Shown one piece after another: positions 34,063 through 43,162 of a stretch of 43,405 bases of DNA. This DNA comes from SYOC01 sp035575235 (GTDB lineage Bacteria > Desulfobacterota > Binatia > Bin18): assembly GCA_035575235.1 (NCBI GenBank), contig DATLYA010000108.1, positions 1 to 43,405 on the forward strand, written 5' to 3'. Position 1 is the stretch's first letter; every line of letters starts with the position of its first letter. Under the pieces are notes generated by a model, which saw only the letters and a program-made list of their open reading frames with translations, was not told the DNA's origin and did not search any database. The translations under genes and the position numbers were made by a program.

Positions 34063-34438
34063 GGCGGCAGAGGTATCATATTTGCACCATTGACGTCCAT
34101 CCCGGTTGATTGACAACTGTGTGAAGTCGCAAGCCGGGGGAAGGCTGCAAGCCGCGCCTGGCGTGGGCGGCTTTAGAGTGCAGCGACATGTCGCTGTTTT
34201 GGAAAGCGCGGTCACGACCGCGCGCTCCACATATAGAACTTAGGGCTATGGGACAAAACTCTCACTGCCTGGCATACGGTGATGGTGTCAGGGCGAGCCC
34301 TTCGATTACGCTCAGGACAGGCTCTGCGAAGCAATCTTTGCCCGAAGACAGAGGTTCCTTTGTCGCTCTCTGCTCCTCGCAATGACAAGGGTCTCCTCTG
34401 CAACCTAAGGGTTTTGCCTCAAGGGCATTACTTCTCTG
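34063..34438. other. Non-coding stretch with REP-like sequence
   Basis: Upstream of the sigma gene. At 34285-34390 is a repeat of the CAGGGCGAGCCCTTCGATTA / GCTCCTCGCAATGACA kind, which is related to the TGTCATTGCGAGGAGCG-type dispersed repeats. There is no copy of the 66-bp element here. Confidence 0.5.
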
Positions 34439-36046
34439 CTATCGCCGAGTCCATTGTAGCCAGGTTGTGAAAACTTTTTTCACCAGCGGCGTAAGGCGGG
34501 TGCGGTTGTACGCATCAGCGGCTTTGCGGATCGCTTCGGCTTGCGTAGGGTAGGGATGGATGACGGACGACAGTGCGCCCAAGCCGATATTCTTCTGCAT
34601 GGCCAGGGTAATCTCGTTCAACATTTCTCCGGCATGCCGGGCCACAACGACGGCGCCAATAATCTTGTCAGAGCCCTTTTTCACATGAATCTTGACGAAC
34701 CCTTCTTCCTCCCCGTCGGCGAGGGCGCGGTCCACCTCGTGGAACGAAATGTGAAAGGTCTGCGCCTCAATGCCGCGCTGTTGCGCGGCACTTGCAGAGA
34801 AGCCGACATGGGCAATTTCTGGGTCAGTGTAAGTGCACCAGGGGATAACCTGCATATTGAGTCGTTTGCGGCCGAAGAATAACGCATTCTGAATCACTAT
34901 GCGCGCCGCCATGTCGGCTGCGTGGGTAAACTTATAGTCCAGGCAAATATCGCCCGCTGCATAAATGCGCGGGTTGCTCGTTTGCAGACGCTCATTAACG
35001 CTGACGCCTCTTCTCGCGTCGTAGGCGACTCCGGCTGCCTCTAAATCGAGTCCTTCAATATTGGGGGCGCGACCTGCGCCGACGAGAATAGCGTCGACTA
35101 TGATAGACTCCCTCCGTCCATGGCGCTGATAGTGAAGAATCTTTCCCTCAGGAGATAAGTCAATGCGCGTGATCTGCGCTTCTAAGGCAAGACGGACGCC
35201 GTCGCGCTCGAATACGCGTTGGAGTATGGCCGCCGCTTCATCGTCCTCACGCGGCAGCAAGCGCGGCAGGTCTTGCAAAAGCGTGACCTCACTGCCCAAA
35301 CGGCGAAACGCTTGCGCCAGTTCGCAGCCGATTGGTCCCCCGCCAATGACCGCCAGCCGTCGTGGCCGTTCAGTCAGGTTGAACACGGTTTCATTTGTCA
35401 GAAAGCCTGCTTCCGCCAGTCCTGGGATTGGTGGATGGGTTGGACGGGCGCCGGTGGCGATAACCGCTTTTTTGAAGCGCAGGGTCTTACCCGCTACTTC
35501 CACCGTATCACTTCCAGTGAATCTTCCGTGTCCGAGAAAAACATCCACGCCAAGTTGCTCGGTGAAGCGCTGAACGGAATCGTGGCGACTGATATGCGCC
35601 CGCACCCGGCGCATGCGCTCCATGACCGCGGCGAAATCAACCTTGCCATCACTGGGCGTGTCTATTCCCAAGGCGGCGGCGGCGCGCAGATCGCCGAGCA
35701 CGCGCGATGAGCGAATGACGCATTTTGACGGGACACAGCCCACGTTCAGACAATCCCCGCCCATCAGCTGCCGCTCGATCAGCGCCACTTTCGCTCCTAG
35801 TCCAGCAGCTCCTGCTGCTGTTACCAATCCTGCCGTGCCTGCGCCGATGACAACCAGATTATAACGAGGCGCGGGGTCCGGATTGCGCCAGGTAGGCGGA
35901 TGGACGTTGGCGATGAGGGCGCGATTATATTCATCGTCGGGTTGCAGGAGTAAGGGGGCGCCGTCAGTCTGACCGTAGGCATGCCTGTCGGCGCACTCGG
36001 CGGCTTCCTGGTCTTTCCGTGCAGAGAGGGACGAGTTGTGATTCAT
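34439..36046 (-). CDS. Mercuric-reductase-like FAD/NAD(P) disulfide oxidoreductase
   Basis: 535 residues from ATG 36046 (AGGAAATC before it). FAD-binding VVIGAGTAGLVTAAGAAGLG is near residue 64. The redox-active pair is GGDCLNVGCVPSK (about 96-108). The NAD(P) fold is VIGGGPIGCELAQAFRRLG. FAD/dimer segments are IYAAGDICLDYKFTHAA and the C-terminal HPYPTQAEAIRKAAD. It lacks the N-terminal HMA domain and a C-terminal Cys pair of true mercuric reductases, and the typical lipoamide dehydrogenase neighbours are absent. This fits the 'FAD-containing oxidoreductase' group of unknown substrate. Confidence 0.88.
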   Translation of the reverse strand: MNHNSSLSARKDQEAAECADRHAYGQTDGAPLLLQPDDEYNRALIANVHPPTWRNPDPAPRYNLVVIGAGTAGLVTAAGAAGLGAKVALIERQLMGGDCLNVGCVPSKCVIRSSRVLGDLRAAAALGIDTPSDGKVDFAAVMERMRRVRAHISRHDSVQRFTEQLGVDVFLGHGRFTGSDTVEVAGKTLRFKKAVIATGARPTHPPIPGLAEAGFLTNETVFNLTERPRRLAVIGGGPIGCELAQAFRRLGSEVTLLQDLPRLLPREDDEAAAILQRVFERDGVRLALEAQITRIDLSPEGKILHYQRHGRRESIIVDAILVGAGRAPNIEGLDLEAAGVAYDARRGVSVNERLQTSNPRIYAAGDICLDYKFTHAADMAARIVIQNALFFGRKRLNMQVIPWCTYTDPEIAHVGFSASAAQQRGIEAQTFHISFHEVDRALADGEEEGFVKIHVKKGSDKIIGAVVVARHAGEMLNEITLAMQKNIGLGALSSVIHPYPTQAEAIRKAADAYNRTRLTPLVKKVFTTWLQWTRR

Positions 36047-36325
36047 GAATGATTTCCTATTGCGTAATCGCCGGTAGCTTATCGGAGCCAAAGGCGCGCT
36101 TGAACCGCTCTTTCTTTTAATCGCAAGAGAGAAAAGAAAGTTCCCGCATGGAGTACGCGGAGAGAGCGTCTGAAGCGGTCGTGTTGCTCCGCGGCGCCCC
36201 CTCTCTCTATCTCTCTCCCACAAAAGAAGGGGGGACCCATAAGCATACATACCTAACGAGGGCCGAACAGCATTGGCGTCTCTGCGAAGAGACTATAGAT
36301 AAGTCGGCAACTGACAACTGCCTCC

Positions 36326-38959
36326 TCATTCCCCGCTCTGCTGCAACAGCTTCGCCACTAATCCTGTCCACCCGGTTTGATGGCTGGCGCCAAGGCCGGC
36401 GCCATCATCGCCGTGGAAGTATTCGTAGAAGAGCACCAAGTCTTTCCAGTGCGGGTCGCACTGAAACTTTTCGCTTCCTCCGTACACTGGCCGCCGTCCC
36501 CTCTCCTCTCGCAGAAAAATGCGTGAGAGCCGCCGCGAAATCTCAGCCGCCACTTCCCATAGCGTCAATTTGTGACCTGAGCCGGTGGGGAATTCTACTT
36601 TGTACGTCTCACCAAGATAGTAATCAAACTTTTGCAGCGATTCAATCAAGAGATAGTTGACGGGAAACCAGATCGGTCCGCGCCAGTTGGAGTTGCCGCC
36701 AAACAGGCCGGTGCTCGATTCCGTGGGCTCGTACTGGACGCGATACTCCGCGCCGTTCACGTTGAGCGTATAGGGATGTTCAAGATGATAGCGCGAAAGC
36801 GCGCGGACGCCATAAGGGGAGAGAAATTCCTGTTCATCCAGCATGTAGTGCAGCACGCGGCGCAAGCGTTCTCGATTCACCAAGGAGAGAAACCGCAGAA
36901 CGCGCCCATCGGCGGTCGTCTGGGTTTCCAGGTGTTCGCTCAGCGCCGGGCGGTTTTCCATGAACCACTGCATGCGCCGCTTGAACCCAGGCAGTTTATC
37001 GATAATGGTCGAATCGAGTGTTTCCACCGCGAACAGAGGAATGAGGCCGACCATTGAACGAATTTTCAAAGGAAACGGTTTGCCCTGGCTTGGGTGGAGG
37101 ACATCGTAATAAAAACCGTCTTGCCAGTCCCACAAAGAAATGCCTTCGCCGCCCAGGTCGTTGATCGCTTCGCAAATGTAGACGAAATGCTCAAAGAATT
37201 TGCTGGCGACATCTTCGTACGCTGAGTCCTCGCGCGCCAGCTCCAGGGCGATCGCCAGCATATTGAGACAATACATGCCCATCCAACTGGTGCCGTCGGA
37301 TTGCTCTAGATGTCCGCCGGTCGGTAGCGGCGCACTGCGGTCGAACACCCCGATGTTATCGAGGCCCAAAAACCCGCCCTGGAACACGTTGCGCCCTTCA
37401 GCGTCTTTGCGATTGACCCACCAGGTGAAATTCAGCAGGAGTTTATGGAAGACGCGCTCCAGGAATTTCCGATCAGCGACGCCGCGCCGCTTTTCCTCGA
37501 TTCTGTAGACCCGCCATGCCGCCCAGGCGTGCACCGGTGGGTTAACGTCGCCAAGCGCCCACTCATAAGCGGGAATCTGGCCATTGGGATGCATATACCA
37601 TTCGCGTAGCATGAGGATCAGTTGTTCTTTGGCGAAATCAGAGTCAATTAACGCAAGCGGGATGCAGTGAAAGGCGAGATCCCATGCTGCGTACCAGGGA
37701 TACTCCCATTTGTCGGGCATGGAAATCACGTCGGCGTTATAGAGATGGGTCCAGTCATGGTTGCGTCCGCGTCGTCGCTCGCGCGGCGGCGGCGGCTCCG
37801 CCGGATCGCCGCACAGCCAGCGGTCCACCTCGTAATGATAGAACTGTTTACTCCATAACAACCCTGCAAACGCCTGGCGCATGACAGTGCGAGCATCGGC
37901 GGAAAGACCTTCAGGCGTGACGGTAGTGTAAAACTCGTCCGCCTCGCGCTGCCGGGCCGAGAAGACGCGGTCGAACTCCGCGTCAAACGGATCGACGCCG
38001 TCAGGCGTGACATTGGTGAAGCGCAGCCGCACGCTCACGGTTTCCCCTGGGTTAAGGAGTAGCGGGTAATGCGCCGCCGCCTTGGTGCCGGTCTTTCTTG
38101 GATTGACGGCGTCCTGCACGCCATGCACGATATAGTTATTGACGCCGTCTTTGACATAGGGCGTCGCGTTCTCTACTCCGTAGAGACGCTGAAGATTGGT
38201 CTCATTATTTGTGAAGAGTAACTCGGTCGGACCTTCGCAACAGAGCCAGCGCGGCCCGTAGTATTCATGATAGACCTGAATGGTTCCACCATCCAGCGCC
38301 TGCATACGAGGGCGACGCACGTCGAGCCCGCCGGCCCAGGTGTTGCGGAACCAGATTGTGGGGAGGAGGTGTAAAGGGGCCGGATCCGGTCCGCGATTCG
38401 TGGCGTAAATCCGGATTAAAATGTCCTCGCTCGTCGCCTTCGCATATTCGACAACCACGTCGAAATAGCGATTGTCGTCGAAGACGCCGGTGTCGATCAA
38501 CTCAAATTCAAGCGCCTGGCGTCCACGACAGCGATTCTCTTCCACCAAGCGCGAGTAGGGAAACGCGGCCTGAGGGTATTTATAGAGGAACTTCATGTAC
38601 GAGTGGGTCGGCGTGGAGTCGAGGTAGAAGTAATACTCCTTCACATCCTCGCCGTGATTGCCCTCATTTCCAGTCAAGCCGAAGAGTCGTTCTTTCAAAA
38701 TGGGATCACGGCCGTTCCACAGCGCCAAGGCGAAACAGATGAATTGTCGCCGGTCGCAGATGCCGCCCAACCCATCTTCGTTCCAGCGATAGACGCGCGA
38801 GCGGGCGTGGTCATGGGGAAAGTATTCCCATGCCGACCCGTACGGACTGTAGTCTTCACGTACAGTGCCCCAGGCGCGTTCGCTCAGGTATGGGCCCCAC
38901 CGTTTCCAGTTGACTTTCCGTTCGCGGGATTCTTGCAGTCGGAGTTCTTCAGGCGTCAT
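36326..38959 (-). CDS. GH63-like glucosidase (MGH1-type)
   Basis: 877 residues with GAGGAACACACG before ATG 38959. It has no signal peptide and starts with the typical RKVNWKRWGPYLSERAWGTV and REDYSPYGSAWEYFPHD. The middle includes WEYPWYAAWDLAFHCIPLAL and YMHPNGQIPAYEWALGDVNP. Toward the C-terminus are GNSNWRGPIWFPVNYLLIES and KFQCDPHWKDLVLFYEYFHG. This is the bacterial (alpha/alpha)6-barrel glucosidase group close to GH63. It could act on glucosylglycerate-like or trehalose-like sugars or oligosaccharides; the exact substrate is unknown. Confidence 0.88.
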   Translation of the reverse strand: MTPEELRLQESRERKVNWKRWGPYLSERAWGTVREDYSPYGSAWEYFPHDHARSRVYRWNEDGLGGICDRRQFICFALALWNGRDPILKERLFGLTGNEGNHGEDVKEYYFYLDSTPTHSYMKFLYKYPQAAFPYSRLVEENRCRGRQALEFELIDTGVFDDNRYFDVVVEYAKATSEDILIRIYATNRGPDPAPLHLLPTIWFRNTWAGGLDVRRPRMQALDGGTIQVYHEYYGPRWLCCEGPTELLFTNNETNLQRLYGVENATPYVKDGVNNYIVHGVQDAVNPRKTGTKAAAHYPLLLNPGETVSVRLRFTNVTPDGVDPFDAEFDRVFSARQREADEFYTTVTPEGLSADARTVMRQAFAGLLWSKQFYHYEVDRWLCGDPAEPPPPRERRRGRNHDWTHLYNADVISMPDKWEYPWYAAWDLAFHCIPLALIDSDFAKEQLILMLREWYMHPNGQIPAYEWALGDVNPPVHAWAAWRVYRIEEKRRGVADRKFLERVFHKLLLNFTWWVNRKDAEGRNVFQGGFLGLDNIGVFDRSAPLPTGGHLEQSDGTSWMGMYCLNMLAIALELAREDSAYEDVASKFFEHFVYICEAINDLGGEGISLWDWQDGFYYDVLHPSQGKPFPLKIRSMVGLIPLFAVETLDSTIIDKLPGFKRRMQWFMENRPALSEHLETQTTADGRVLRFLSLVNRERLRRVLHYMLDEQEFLSPYGVRALSRYHLEHPYTLNVNGAEYRVQYEPTESSTGLFGGNSNWRGPIWFPVNYLLIESLQKFDYYLGETYKVEFPTGSGHKLTLWEVAAEISRRLSRIFLREERGRRPVYGGSEKFQCDPHWKDLVLFYEYFHGDDGAGLGASHQTGWTGLVAKLLQQSGE

Positions 38960-39092
38960 CGTGTGTTCCTCAAAGCTATCAGCTATCAGCGGTCAGCCTT
39001 CAGTCAGAACGGCGAGATTAGTCCATTTTTCACTTTCTATTGTCTCCTCTGCGCTATTTCTTGGCCCCTTTTCACCGTTCACTGTTTGCTGT

Positions 39093-40184
39093 TCACTGTT
39101 CACTAAACAGCAGGACATGTCCGTCCGGATCTCTCACCAGGAACGCCTTTGTGAAACCGAGCCGCGGTTGCTGGAGAGACACCGCGCCAGGAGAGACAAA
39201 GGCGTACGCGCCCAGGCGGAGGCGCTGCGCCGCCGCGTCCGCCGTCGGCGTCATCAGCCGTGTTTGCCAATGCAACAGGTCATTCGCCTTCTCATCCGTA
39301 GGCATGGAGCGGCCATCACGCGGTGTGAGATATTCAAGAAACTCAATGCCAGGGCCGGCCGCCGCGCGCAGGCTGGTGATGCGCAGCCGCGCGCCAAAGA
39401 CATTGTTTAAATGTTCTTGTTCCACGCCGTAATTTTCGCTCTGGCCGGCGACTCTCAAGCCAAGCGTGTCGCGGTAAAATTGTAAACTCTTCTCTGTGTC
39501 ATGCACGACGATGGCGGTATGATCGACGCCGAGGAAAAGTTGTCCATGCCCTTGCCGCCATTTCGGATCGCCTTTGCCCGGGGGAAATTGCAGAATCTCC
39601 AGGAAATGGCCGTCTGGATCTCTAAAGTAGAAAGCGGAAATGCCGCCGGCGTTCGGGTTCCAGTCAGGCAACCGTTGCGGCCCTGTTGAGACATGCTGCA
39701 CTTTATTCTTCCTCAACCACTCATACGCTTTGTCCATATCGGAGACGATAATAGCGATGTGCTGAAACCAACGATCATTGCTGCGGGAATCCGCCGGGAA
39801 GGATTTTCCCTTGGGTGTGAGATATTCAGTCAACTCGATGACCTCGCCGCCGAGGCGCAGACGCACCACACGCATGCGCAGCCCGAACACTCCTTGTAAC
39901 TGCTCATACTCGGCGCCCCACACTTCGACATCAGACACTTTCTCGAATGATAACACGTGCGCATAGAATGCGACCGAGCGATCCATGTCAGACACGGTCA
40001 TACCAATCGCATCGACCGCCGCTACCAGCGGAGTTGCGGATTCCTGGGCGCAGGCGGTGGTTGACCTTACGACCGCTGCTAGACAGAGACAAAGAGAGAA
40101 ATAGAAAAAAGGTCTCCTGATGAGCCTTCGGCTGATTGCTTGTCTTTTCCCCGATTCTCCGATTCTCCGATTCTCCGACTCCAT
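39093..40184 (-). CDS. Two-domain VOC (glyoxalase/bleomycin-resistance) protein, exported
   Basis: 363 residues from ATG 40184, with CAGGAG 8 nt upstream. A signal sequence is at about 24-46 (FFYFSLCLCLAAVV to TACAQ). Two VOC domains follow. The first includes AIGMTVSDMDRSVAFYAHVL and HIAIIVSDMDKAYEWL, the second HTAIVVHDTEKSLQFYRDTL and FLVRDPDGHVLLF. Metal ligands H and E are visible in each. The codons right after the start are an octamer array (40147-40178). The substrate is unknown. Confidence 0.85.
   Translation of the reverse strand: MESENRRIGESGKRQAISRRLIRRPFFYFSLCLCLAAVVRSTTACAQESATPLVAAVDAIGMTVSDMDRSVAFYAHVLSFEKVSDVEVWGAEYEQLQGVFGLRMRVVRLRLGGEVIELTEYLTPKGKSFPADSRSNDRWFQHIAIIVSDMDKAYEWLRKNKVQHVSTGPQRLPDWNPNAGGISAFYFRDPDGHFLEILQFPPGKGDPKWRQGHGQLFLGVDHTAIVVHDTEKSLQFYRDTLGLRVAGQSENYGVEQEHLNNVFGARLRITSLRAAAGPGIEFLEYLTPRDGRSMPTDEKANDLLHWQTRLMTPTADAAAQRLRLGAYAFVSPGAVSLQQPRLGFTKAFLVRDPDGHVLLFSEQ
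40147..40178 (-). repeat. Octanucleotide repeat in the first codons of the VOC gene
   Basis: Minus strand: TCGGAGAA three times in a row, then TCGGGGAA. It lies right after the start codon. A change of one unit shifts the reading frame, as in contingency loci. Confidence 0.8.
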
Positions 40185-40227
40185 TGCGCATTCTCCTGTT
40201 CGCTCTTTTGCTCTTCCTCTTTATCCC

Positions 40228-41775
40228 TTAGCCGAGTCGTGTGAGGAGATGCTCCCCGACGCGCAACGCATTCGCCATGATCGTCAGAGCGGGATTCACC
40301 GCACCACAGGAGGGGAAGAAACTGCCGTCTACAACGTAGAGATTATCGAGATCATGGGCTTTGCAATTGATGTCGAGCACGGAGGTGTCCGCATCGCAGC
40401 CAAAACGCAGAGTTCCATTTTGATGCGCCACGCCGGCGAGGGGGATGCGTCCCGGAATATACGCTTGCAACGGAATGACGTGCTCCTCGAATTCAATGCG
40501 CTTCAGCAGCGCTTTCAATTTGCCGAGCAAACGAACGTGCGCCTCTTCATTGTTCGGCGTGTACGAGAGTCTAATCTGACCGTCGCGCGTAAGGGTCACG
40601 CGATTGTTGAGATCGGGAAGATCCTCGGAAGTGACCCAGAACGGTACGGCGTGTTCAGCCATCAATTCGAGCGACCAGCCCGGCGCAATACGCGGCGCGC
40701 CCGCACGAAGCACATTGGCGTCGGCGTTGCCCATTAAAGAAATATGCCCCATCGGATACTCCCATTCCTTCGTTGGAAAATAGAAGTCATTCAGTCCGAG
40801 CGTTTTGTTGAATTGGGTCTCGTTCTTATGCCGGGAAAGCGCCAGGAACATGGTGTTGATATGACTCATATAATGCCGTCCGACCAGGTCGGAGCTATTA
40901 GCCAATCCCCGGGGATGTTTGTCATTGGCCGAACGCAGCATCAACGCAGCTGAATTAATCGCGCCGCACGAGCTGACGACGATGTCGGCGGAGAAGACGA
41001 CCGGCTCGCCTTTATAGATCACTCGTACTCTCGAAATTTCGCGCCCAGAGGGGCCGGTTTCCAGCCGTTCAACGTAGGCGTTGGTGAGGATCTCGACAGT
41101 GGGGTGCGTCAGCGCCGGCTCAACACACACTACATGGGCGTCGGCCTTAGCCTGGACGAGACAAGGAAATCCGTCACAGGTGTTGCAGCGAATGCAGCGG
41201 CTCTGACGTGGATTCTGCTCGTTGAGCATAATGCCCACAGGCATAGGGAAGGGCTGATGGCCCTGCCGTTGCAACCCGTCGTAAATCTCCTGGATTCGAG
41301 GCTCGTGACTAATGGGAGGATATTTATAGGGCGCGCCGGCCGGCGGTTCCGTAGGGTCGGCGCCGCGTAAGCCATGCACATGATACAGATGTTCTGCTTG
41401 GGTGTAATACGGCTCCAGGTCCTCATAACGAATCGGCCAGGCAGGGGAGACGCCGCCGACATGGCGGATTGCGCCAAAATCTTCTCGGCGCAACCGGATC
41501 AACGCGGCGCCGTAGAACTTCGTGTTTCCCCCCACATAGTAATGCGCGCCGGGATGGAACTTGTTGTCGTTTTTGTCGAGCCAGGCCTCTTTGATATGGT
41601 AGCGGTTCTCAGTCACGACCGCGTGGGAGTCCCAGTTTTCCTTCTCGCGCGGTACAAAATCGCCGCGTTCGAGCAGCAGGATGCGTTTGCCTGACGGCGC
41701 GAGTTTGTAGGTGAGCGTGCCGCCGCCCGCTCCCGTGCCGATGATGATGACGTCGTAATGGTTGGTGTGTGTCAT
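40228..41775 (-). CDS. GMC-family flavin oxidoreductase
   Basis: 515 residues from ATG 41775 with GAGGGGATT before it. The FAD loop is VIIIGTGAGGGTLTYKLA (about 8-25), followed by the acidic LLERGDFVPRE. The C-terminal GMC region has AHQNGTLRFG (proposed catalytic His), and then NLYVVDGSFFPSCGAVNPAL (Asn). CIRCNTCDGFPC with three Cys near residue 205 suggests a metal or heme-linked site, as in some cytochrome-coupled sugar or alcohol dehydrogenases. Substrate unknown. Confidence 0.9.
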   Translation of the reverse strand: MTHTNHYDVIIIGTGAGGGTLTYKLAPSGKRILLLERGDFVPREKENWDSHAVVTENRYHIKEAWLDKNDNKFHPGAHYYVGGNTKFYGAALIRLRREDFGAIRHVGGVSPAWPIRYEDLEPYYTQAEHLYHVHGLRGADPTEPPAGAPYKYPPISHEPRIQEIYDGLQRQGHQPFPMPVGIMLNEQNPRQSRCIRCNTCDGFPCLVQAKADAHVVCVEPALTHPTVEILTNAYVERLETGPSGREISRVRVIYKGEPVVFSADIVVSSCGAINSAALMLRSANDKHPRGLANSSDLVGRHYMSHINTMFLALSRHKNETQFNKTLGLNDFYFPTKEWEYPMGHISLMGNADANVLRAGAPRIAPGWSLELMAEHAVPFWVTSEDLPDLNNRVTLTRDGQIRLSYTPNNEEAHVRLLGKLKALLKRIEFEEHVIPLQAYIPGRIPLAGVAHQNGTLRFGCDADTSVLDINCKAHDLDNLYVVDGSFFPSCGAVNPALTIMANALRVGEHLLTRLG

Positions 41776-41797
41776 AATCCCCTCTTCTTTTGGGGCC

Positions 41798-42727
41798 TCA
41801 GGCATCGGGGACCAGGGGTCGGTAAAAAAGGAGGTTGCTTCTGTCTGTACCGATCCCCGACGCCTGAGGCCTGCTCCCTATGGCGTGATAGTTACACCGA
41901 AAGATACACCGCTTATCGTTGTGATGATGGAATTTCGCGCAGAATACTTTGTGAATACCGTGCTGTCGGACGTAGAGTTCCGCGGCGAGCAGCATGCCCA
42001 GTGGCGGCGCAGTAAAGTACATCCACCAGGCGGTCCAGAGATGCGCCGGAAACGCCGAAGCAAAGGTGCGCGCGGGATTCATACTCATGCCGGAGTAGGG
42101 CGCTTCGACGCTAATGTACGTCGCCACCATGACGCCGGCGAGTACGCCCGTGAAGCGAGCGAGCTGCCTGGTATTCGCAACGCGCAACACCAGGGAAATT
42201 TGCAGAAAAGAGATGAAGGTCTCAGCGAGAAAGGCGACCAGAACTCCGTGTGGGCCAGGGGCGGTAACGGCATAATTGACCGAGGGATCGGCGATGATCT
42301 GGCCCAGGAGCAGCGCAGACAGAAGCACGCCGAGGGTCCCGCCGAGGAACTGCGAGAGCGCATAGAACGCAGCGTCCCAATGTTCTACTTTCCCAAGCCG
42401 CCAAAAAGTCAAGGTGACCGACGGGTTGAAGTGAGCGCCGGACTGTTGACCTATGGATGAGTAAATAATGCCGATGGCGGTGGCGCCCATGGCGATGCCG
42501 ACGAGTACGCGTCGGAGTGTCGGGTCTGGCAGGAGAGCGTGAACCGGTGAGGCGGGATACTCCAACAACGCGACGAACAGGCAGGCGGAAATCATGAAGA
42601 GCCCGAGTTCCGCGCCCTCCATGAGATACTCTGGCCAGTGTCGCCGCAGCGCGGTGGAGAATGAAACAGCTAAAGAACGCGTCGCCTGCATAGCTATGGC
42701 TTGAGCGGGGGGAGCTGTGTTTTCCAT
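41798..42727 (-). CDS. MIP/aquaporin-family channel
   Basis: 309 residues from ATG 42727; the frame continues upstream 25 codons without a better site. Six hydrophobic segments surround two pore motifs: HFNPSVTLTF (NPS variant of NPA) near residue 110, and SMNPARTFAS near 220. The presence of GMSMNPARTF and FLAETFISFLQIS supports the family. It would conduct water, glycerol or small neutral solutes. The long tail after the last segment (HHHNDKRCIFRCNY onward) is not typical and may be an extension. Confidence 0.85.
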   Translation of the reverse strand: MENTAPPAQAIAMQATRSLAVSFSTALRRHWPEYLMEGAELGLFMISACLFVALLEYPASPVHALLPDPTLRRVLVGIAMGATAIGIIYSSIGQQSGAHFNPSVTLTFWRLGKVEHWDAAFYALSQFLGGTLGVLLSALLLGQIIADPSVNYAVTAPGPHGVLVAFLAETFISFLQISLVLRVANTRQLARFTGVLAGVMVATYISVEAPYSGMSMNPARTFASAFPAHLWTAWWMYFTAPPLGMLLAAELYVRQHGIHKVFCAKFHHHNDKRCIFRCNYHAIGSRPQASGIGTDRSNLLFYRPLVPDA

Positions 42728-42832
42728 ACCCAGTTCGATGCTGCATGAAAGCAAGAGTTTCACCGCTGTGCCGCGTGTTCGTAGACAAGCGCGCCAAGAC
42801 ACCAGTAACCGGATCGCGGCATCGAAAGATAG

Positions 42833-43162
42833 ATGGCATTAACCTGTCGTGAACTGATCGAGCTGCTTGGCGCGCGCCACTCTGGAGAAGTAGGGCCTGG
42901 CCTGCGTGCGAGCGTGGATGCGCATCTCCTCGGCTGTATAGAATGCACGGATTACCTCCGTAGCTACGAGACAACCATCTCCCTCGCGAAAGCGTCGGAG
43001 CGTTCTTCTTCCGAACCTCCAGATGCGCCTGATGACCTCGTGCGTACAATCCTCTCTGGTTGGAGCAAAAAACGGCCGCCACACGGAACACGAGCCGACA
43101 GCGCTGATTACTACCCCATCCCTGCACAACATGATATGGCGGAACGAAAAAGGAGGATCGTT
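42833..43162 (+). CDS. zf-HC2 (anti-sigma-type) domain, open in frame into the next gene
   Basis: A frame of 110 codons beginning directly after TAG (42830-42832) and starting MALTCRELIELLGA. It has the zinc-finger pattern: Cys5, then HLLGCIECTDYL (HxxxCxxC, about 34-41). It is similar to the anti-sigma protein at 33108-33362. There is no stop before the ATG of the CMD gene (43163), and the frame continues in register. Either the stop was lost and the two are now one fusion, or the anti-sigma start is not used. No sigma gene is adjacent. Confidence 0.65.

Noticed and set aside
42222..43127. Long minus-strand frame of 301 codons
   Set aside because: It is a shadow of the aquaporin gene and of the zf-HC2 frame; the composition is Arg/Ser-rich without motifs.
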